A stretch of 64,000 nucleotides of DNA from Hahellaceae bacterium (lineage in GTDB: Bacteria; Pseudomonadota; Gammaproteobacteria; Pseudomonadales; Oleiphilaceae). The notes below the pieces were generated by a model. That model had not been told where the DNA came from and did no database searches. It was given only the letters and a program-made list of their open reading frames with translations. The translations under genes and the position numbers were made by a program. Shown here in pieces: positions 59,517 through 64,000 of the stretch (its first letter is position 1; every line of letters starts with the position of its first letter). Where the stretch lies: contig JADJWY010000009.1 in NCBI GenBank assembly GCA_016716085.1, forward strand, positions 62,001-126,000, read 5' to 3'.

Positions 59517-60488
59517 ATGAAACTGAAAAAGCTGGTGGCTTCTGTGACTTTCGCTGCAGCAACGGTTGTTGCTGTGAATGCTCAGGCTGAAGTCGATTCC
59601 AATTTGCCTTCCTATACCAAAGCAAGCGGTGTATCCGGTAACATTTCAAGCGTGGGTTCTGACACCTTGGCGAACCTGATGACGCTGTGGGCTGAAGAGT
59701 TCAAGCGCAACTACCCGAACGTTAACATTCAGGTGCAGGCCGCCGGTTCCTCTACCGCCCCTCCCGCGCTGACAGAAGGCACGGCCAACATGGGCCCCAT
59801 GAGCCGCCCGATGAAGGATACCGAAATTCAGGCATTTGAAACCAAATTTGGCTACAAGCCTGTCGCGGTGCCGGTTGCCATTGACGCTCTGGCCCTCTTT
59901 GTTCACAAAGATAACCCCATCAAAGGCCTGACCATGGCTCAGGTGGATGCCATGTTCTCCTCGACGCGCACCTGTGGTTATGCCAAGGATATCGTGAAGT
60001 GGAGTGATGCGGGTGTGGCGGGTGCGTTGGGCAGCCAGAACATCGAATTGTACGGCCGTAACTCAGTATCAGGTACCTACGGTTACTTCAAGGAAGAAGC
60101 GCTGTGTAAAGGTGACTTCAAAAGCACTGTGAAAGAGCAGCCTGGCTCGGCCTCTGTGGTTCAGGGCGTGTCTGAATCTCTGAACGCTGTGGGGTACTCC
60201 GGTATCGGTTACAAAACGGCCAGCGTCAAAACCGTTCCTTTGGCGAAGAAGGAAGGCGATGCCTACTTTGATGCAAACAATGAAAACGCCATCAGCGGTA
60301 AATACCCCTTGTCGCGTTTCCTCTACGTGTATGTCAACAAGGCGCCAAACAAGGCACTTGAGCCCAACGTTGCTGAGTTCCTGAAAATGGTTCTGGCAAA
60401 ACAGGGTCAGGAAGTGGTTGTGAAAGACGGTTACATTCCGCTGCCTGCGACTGTAGCTGCGAAGTACCGTGCAGAGCTGGGTTTGTAA
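59517..60488 (+). CDS. pstS: Phosphate-binding protein PstS
   Basis: PstS is the periplasmic receptor of the high-affinity phosphate ABC transporter. The 323-residue product has a signal peptide ending VNAQA, the phosphate contact blocks VGSDTLANLM and QAAGSSTAPPALTEG, GPMSRPM, and GRNSVSGTYGYFKEEAL. It belongs to the PstS form seen in Pseudomonas and marine bacteria. Start at the ATG with GAGGAG ahead. A Pho box controls it. A terminator follows, so pstS is likely expressed much more strongly than pstC and pstA. Confidence 0.96.
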   Translation: MKLKKLVASVTFAAATVVAVNAQAEVDSNLPSYTKASGVSGNISSVGSDTLANLMTLWAEEFKRNYPNVNIQVQAAGSSTAPPALTEGTANMGPMSRPMKDTEIQAFETKFGYKPVAVPVAIDALALFVHKDNPIKGLTMAQVDAMFSSTRTCGYAKDIVKWSDAGVAGALGSQNIELYGRNSVSGTYGYFKEEALCKGDFKSTVKEQPGSASVVQGVSESLNAVGYSGIGYKTASVKTVPLAKKEGDAYFDANNENAISGKYPLSRFLYVYVNKAPNKALEPNVAEFLKMVLAKQGQEVVVKDGYIPLPATVAAKYRAELGL

Positions 60489-60530
60489 GGACACCTGAAA
60501 GGTTGACGCAAGGATGCGTAGTTAATCAGA

Positions 60531-60564
60531 TGGGCCCCCTGAAAAGGTGGGCCCTTTCGTGTTT
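60531..60564 (+). terminator. Rho-independent terminator after pstS
   Basis: GGGCCC-CC-T pairs with A-GG-T-GGGCCC around GAAA, followed by TTTCGTGTTT. Confidence 0.8.
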
Positions 60565-60620
60565 AAGCGAACACGGTGCGAGCCGTCTAGACTTAGGGGT
60601 TGGTCGGTCTTGGGTTTGCA

Positions 60621-60638
60621 CTGTCATAATAGTGTCAT
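60621..60638 (+). promoter_or_regulatory. Pho box before pstC
   Basis: CTGTCAT-AATA-GTGTCAT is a direct repeat matching the PhoB site with one mismatch. A possible -10 (ATTAAT or TAATGT) lies at about 60647-60654. Confidence 0.85.
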
Positions 60639-60683
60639 AATTTGCGATTAATGTGTGCGCACATTTCTGCTTAGAGGTATTTC

Positions 60684-62963
60684 ATGCAGTCATCCGTGGG
60701 TAAGGCTCCGCAACTGGAATTTGATACGCCCAGGCTTCGGCGCCATCGTCAGCTGAGAGCACTGAAAGATCGTGTCGCACGCCATGCAATTGCGGCGGGT
60801 GGACTGAGCGTAATCGTCGCGGTCACACTCATCTTTTTTTACCTGCTCTATGAAGTATTCCCGCTCTTTCGCGCGTCTTCCGTGGAGCCACTTGCGACCT
60901 ATGATCGCCCTGGCGCGGCCGAGAGCGTAACCCGTTTGCTGGCAATTGAGGAGCAGGGTGAAAAGGGCATGCGCTTGACGGCACGTGGTCTGGTCTACTT
61001 CTTTGATGTGAAAAACGGCGTTGTCGAGTCCTCCGTTACCCTGCCTGTTCCTGAAGGTGCTGAAGTGACGGCTGTTGCCGAGGGTGCGTTGGGGTCCCGT
61101 AAGGTGGCCGTAGGGTTCAGTTCCGGTGAAATCCTGATGCTCCAGCATGACTATCGGGTGACGTTTCCCGTGGGGCAGCAGCGGCTTATCACGCCCAGCG
61201 TAGTTTATCCTCAGGGCGAAACGCCCATTCGTTTGGCCCCGGAAGGGGTTGCCTTGACCTCTGTCGCACTGAGCGATGGGGATGACAATCTGATGTATGT
61301 TGCGGTGGGCAGCGACGGAAAGCTCTATGGCAAGCGCTTTGAGAAAGAGGAAAATTTTCTGAGCGGCGAAGTGACGATGGAGGAGGTTGCCTTAGCACTG
61401 CCAGCGTCAGACGCGGAGATTGAAAGTATCGCGTTAAGTCCGAATGGACGTTTTCTTTACCTGGTTCAGGCCACTGGCACGATCGACATGCATGACCTGT
61501 CCAAGCCAGATAAGCCAGCCTTGGTCGATACGGTGGCTGCTGTCACTGCGGGTGAAACTATCACCGATCTGCGCTTTCTATTGGGCGGCTATGCCTTACT
61601 GGTTGCAACTGACAAGGGGCGTGTTATCCAGTTCTTTCCGGTCAGGGATGAGAACAACCGGTTTGCCCTCGAGAAGATTCGTGAGTTTGACAGTGGCTCG
61701 GGCGACGTCGTTACCCTGGCCATGGAAGAGCGCCGCAAAGGCTTCATAACGGCCTCATCAGACGGTGCGGTCGCGGCATTTAACACGACAGCCCACAATC
61801 GGGCGTTACAGGAAGGGCTCTCTGACCAGCCCATTCTGCGCACCGCACTTGCTCCCCGGGCCAACTTTCTGCTGGTTGAAACAGCAGACCTCAAGCTGCA
61901 TCTGGTTGCTGTACATAATGAGCACCCGGATGTGTCCTTTTCAGCACTTTGGGATAAGGTCTGGTATGAAGGGTATGACAAGCCTGACTATATCTGGCAG
62001 TCCTCGGCGGCCAACAATGATTTCGAGCCCAAATACAGCCTGATGCCGCTGGTATTCGGTACCCTCAAGGCAGCCTTCTACGCCATGTTGCTGGCGGTGC
62101 CGTTGGCCATTTGCGGTGCCATTTATGCTGCGCACTTCATGGCTCCTGCTGTACGCCGCAAGGTCAAGCCCGCCATCGAGCTGATGGAAGCGATACCGAC
62201 GGTTATTCTTGGCTTCCTGGCGGGTCTCTTTTTCGCGCCTTTCATGGAGGAAAATCTTCCGGGCGTCTTTGCGGTGCTGCTGATTGTTCCGGTGGGCGTA
62301 GTGGCTTTTGCGTTTGCATGGGCTAATGCGCCGAAACCGCTCACTCAGTGGGTGCCGGACGGCTGGGATGCTGTGGTTTTGATTCCCGTGATCGTATTTC
62401 TGGGCTGGATAAGCTTCGCCATCAGCGGTTACCTCGAAATCTGGTTTTTCGGGGGCGATATGCGTTTGTGGCTGACCCGGGACATGGGTATTGATTACAG
62501 TCAACGAAATTCGCTGGTCATTGGTGTTGCGATGGGCATAGCCGTGATTCCGACGATCTTCTCGATCGCTGAAGATGCCATCTTCAGTGTGCCCAAGCAC
62601 TTGATGTTTGGTTCTCTGGCGCTGGGCGCTACCCCCTGGCAAACCATGATCCGGGTCATTCTGCCCACGGCCAGCCCGGGTATCTTTTCGGCCCTGATGA
62701 TCGGTTTGGGACGTGCGGTTGGCGAAACCATGATCGTGCTGATGGCAACAGGAAATACAGCCATCATGGACATGAATATCTTTGAAGGGATGCGAACCCT
62801 CTCCGCGAATATCGCCGTTGAGATGCCAGAGTCCGAGGTGGGGAGTTCCCACTTCAGAATCCTGTTTCTGGCCGGGTTTGTTCTGTTTGTCTTTACCTTT
62901 TTTGTGAACACACTGGCGGAGTACGTTCGTCAGCGGTTGCGCAAGAAGTACAGTGTGATCTAA
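60684..62963 (+). CDS. pstC: Phosphate ABC transporter permease PstC, long form
   Basis: PstC is one of two membrane subunits of the phosphate transporter. The 759-residue product is far longer than E. coli PstC (about 320). It has a first span at about 35-58, a large periplasmic insert of about 390 residues with beta-propeller-like repeats (IALSPNGRFLYLVQATGTIDM, ITASSDGAVAAFN), and then the permease part from about 455 (PLAICGAIYAAHFMAP, IELMEAIPTVILGFLAG, and the EAA loop ALGATPWQTMIRVILPTASPGIF). This long form is usual in Pseudomonas and Vibrio-type genomes. Confidence 0.95.
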   Translation: MQSSVGKAPQLEFDTPRLRRHRQLRALKDRVARHAIAAGGLSVIVAVTLIFFYLLYEVFPLFRASSVEPLATYDRPGAAESVTRLLAIEEQGEKGMRLTARGLVYFFDVKNGVVESSVTLPVPEGAEVTAVAEGALGSRKVAVGFSSGEILMLQHDYRVTFPVGQQRLITPSVVYPQGETPIRLAPEGVALTSVALSDGDDNLMYVAVGSDGKLYGKRFEKEENFLSGEVTMEEVALALPASDAEIESIALSPNGRFLYLVQATGTIDMHDLSKPDKPALVDTVAAVTAGETITDLRFLLGGYALLVATDKGRVIQFFPVRDENNRFALEKIREFDSGSGDVVTLAMEERRKGFITASSDGAVAAFNTTAHNRALQEGLSDQPILRTALAPRANFLLVETADLKLHLVAVHNEHPDVSFSALWDKVWYEGYDKPDYIWQSSAANNDFEPKYSLMPLVFGTLKAAFYAMLLAVPLAICGAIYAAHFMAPAVRRKVKPAIELMEAIPTVILGFLAGLFFAPFMEENLPGVFAVLLIVPVGVVAFAFAWANAPKPLTQWVPDGWDAVVLIPVIVFLGWISFAISGYLEIWFFGGDMRLWLTRDMGIDYSQRNSLVIGVAMGIAVIPTIFSIAEDAIFSVPKHLMFGSLALGATPWQTMIRVILPTASPGIFSALMIGLGRAVGETMIVLMATGNTAIMDMNIFEGMRTLSANIAVEMPESEVGSSHFRILFLAGFVLFVFTFFVNTLAEYVRQRLRKKYSVI

Positions 62964-62976
62964 AGGGAGTATCGCC

Positions 62977-64000
62977 ATGCAAATATCCTTCAAAGAATGG
63001 ACGCGCAAAGGTAATCCCTGGATCTGGTTAAATGCGGCTGCAGTATCCGTCAGCCTGATTGCAGTCCTTGGACTCATGCTGTTGATTATGGCGCGTGGAC
63101 TTGTCCACTTCTGGCCACATTCCCTGATCCAGGCGGACTATGTGCTGGAGGGCAAAGAGCCCGTTCCTGTGATTGGTGAGGTGGCGCAGCACGAAGACAT
63201 TCCCACCGAGCAATTGAAGGCCGCAGGCTATCCGGTCAAAGCTGACGAAGACTTTATGACCCGGATTCTGCTGAAAACCGGTAACCGGGATGTGCTTGGG
63301 TCCGATTTTCGCTGGGTGCTGGAAGGGTCGCTGAAAAACGTTCGCTATCCCGAGACGCTCATAACCCTGGAGCGTCGCGAGTGGGGTAACTATTACGGCT
63401 ACCAGGTGGCCTACAAGAACAACGGCACCGTGGTTGCGAACGCGCAAGAGAGTGGGGATAAAACCTGGGAGTTACTGATTGCCGGAATTGCGCGTGCTGA
63501 TGCCCTGAATGCGCAGATCGAGGAGATCGAAAAGGGCGAAATCGGTAAGGTCAACTATGAACTGGAGCGGTTGAGGTTGACCGAAAAGCGCCTGCAGCTC
63601 GAGGGCAAAGCGACGGATTCGGCACTGGCTGAACTTGAAGCAGAGCGCCAGTTGCTTCACAAAGACTATGAGCGCCTGCAGGCACAGTTAGGTGAACTGT
63701 ATACTGAGATTGGTCGGGATACGGTGGTCATGCGAGCGATGAATGGACAGGAAACCGAAATTTCGGTTTCAAAGATTGTCCGGGCCTTTCAGCCCAATAA
63801 GATGGGTTTAATTGAAAAAATTGGCCATTATGGGATGAAACTGGGCGAATTCGTGGGGGATGATCCTCGCGAGGCCAATACCGAGGGTGGGGTATTTCCG
63901 GCTATTTATGGTACCGTACTGATGGTGCTCATCATGTCGATCATGGTGACGCCGTTAGGCGTCATCGCGGCAGTGTACTTGCGCGAGTATGCTAATCAGG
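62977..64000 (+). CDS. pstA: Phosphate ABC transporter permease PstA, long form (partial)
   Basis: The gene starts 13 bases after pstC with AAAGGGAG ahead and runs off the window end, giving 341 residues here. It has a span near 18-42 (AAAVSVSLIAVLGLMLLIMARG), a long periplasmic part with a Glu-rich coiled coil (about 170-240, for example AQIEEIEKGEIGKVNYELERL), and the start of the permease domain (FPAIYGTVLMVLIMSIMVTPLGV, AAVYLREYAN). pstB and phoU probably follow outside the window. Confidence 0.93.
   Translation, partial: MQISFKEWTRKGNPWIWLNAAAVSVSLIAVLGLMLLIMARGLVHFWPHSLIQADYVLEGKEPVPVIGEVAQHEDIPTEQLKAAGYPVKADEDFMTRILLKTGNRDVLGSDFRWVLEGSLKNVRYPETLITLERREWGNYYGYQVAYKNNGTVVANAQESGDKTWELLIAGIARADALNAQIEEIEKGEIGKVNYELERLRLTEKRLQLEGKATDSALAELEAERQLLHKDYERLQAQLGELYTEIGRDTVVMRAMNGQETEISVSKIVRAFQPNKMGLIEKIGHYGMKLGEFVGDDPREANTEGGVFPAIYGTVLMVLIMSIMVTPLGVIAAVYLREYANQ

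Noticed and set aside
1..64000. CRISPR array, prophage or conjugative element
   Set aside because: No regularly spaced repeats, integrase, phage structural or transfer genes are present. The only mobile element seen is the IS at 33166.

Overview
The window reads as a chromosomal stretch from a marine-type gammaproteobacterium, probably near Oceanospirillales, Saccharospirillum, Marinobacter or Pseudomonas. The assignment rests on gene order (tonB-yqgE-ruvX-pyrR-pyrB-pyrC', rsmD/mutM next to ftsY-ftsE-ftsX-rpoH, hslO-hslR-yrfG beside cysQ), the long Pseudomonas-type PstC and PstA, and several TRAP transporters. No rRNA, tRNA, CRISPR array or prophage was seen.

Layout. 1-4300: 3' end of tonB, then the overlapping yqgE-ruvX-pyrR-pyrB-pyrC' operon, in which pyrC' is a catalytically dead dihydroorotase. 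4300-8150: an HU-like protein on the minus strand, then a TRAP pair (TatT lipoprotein plus fused QM permease) with no binding-protein gene. 8150-14560: pckA, hslO-hslR-yrfG, cysQ, mutM and rsmD. 14600-18540: ftsY, ftsE, ftsX and rpoH; rpoH is preceded by a near-perfect sigma-E promoter. 18600-23510: a tartronate semialdehyde reductase and hydroxypyruvate isomerase pair, an OmpR-type two-component system, a small helical protein and a TetR regulator. 23515-23800: a gene-free stretch ending in an intrinsic terminator that no known gene uses, so a candidate small RNA. 23850-30100: greB, a VanZ-like protein, an acyl-CoA-binding protein, a hotdog protein, a UvrD-like helicase and an ankyrin lipoprotein.

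30140-40800 holds valine (isobutyrate) catabolism genes on the minus strand: mmsA and an acyl-CoA dehydrogenase at one end, enoyl-CoA hydratase, 3-hydroxyisobutyryl-CoA hydrolase and mmsB at the other. Between the two halves, on the opposite strand, lies a wrecked signalling module: a FIST-domain hybrid histidine kinase cut at its 5' end by an 854-bp IS5-family element, an HPt remnant and a REC-EAL protein. Inside these genes I infer a series of short internal deletions, each removing a conserved catalytic or receiver segment. A further histidine kinase at 41.2-43.5 kb shows the same kind of lesion in its ATP-binding G2 box. I regard this cluster of microdeletions as the most unusual thing in the window.

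43540-53350: a zinc-type alcohol dehydrogenase, a REC-TPR protein with Glu in place of the phospho-accepting Asp, cytochrome c, ppnN, an HD-GYP protein, a DUF3299 protein, a PA3496-family protein and a large GGDEF/EAL protein with a degenerate GGDEF site. 53600-59330: uvrD, a TRAP binding protein, and a convergent thioesterase-dctM-dctQ set. 59440-64000: the Pho regulon genes pstS, pstC and pstA (the last cut by the window end), with clear Pho boxes before pstS and pstC.
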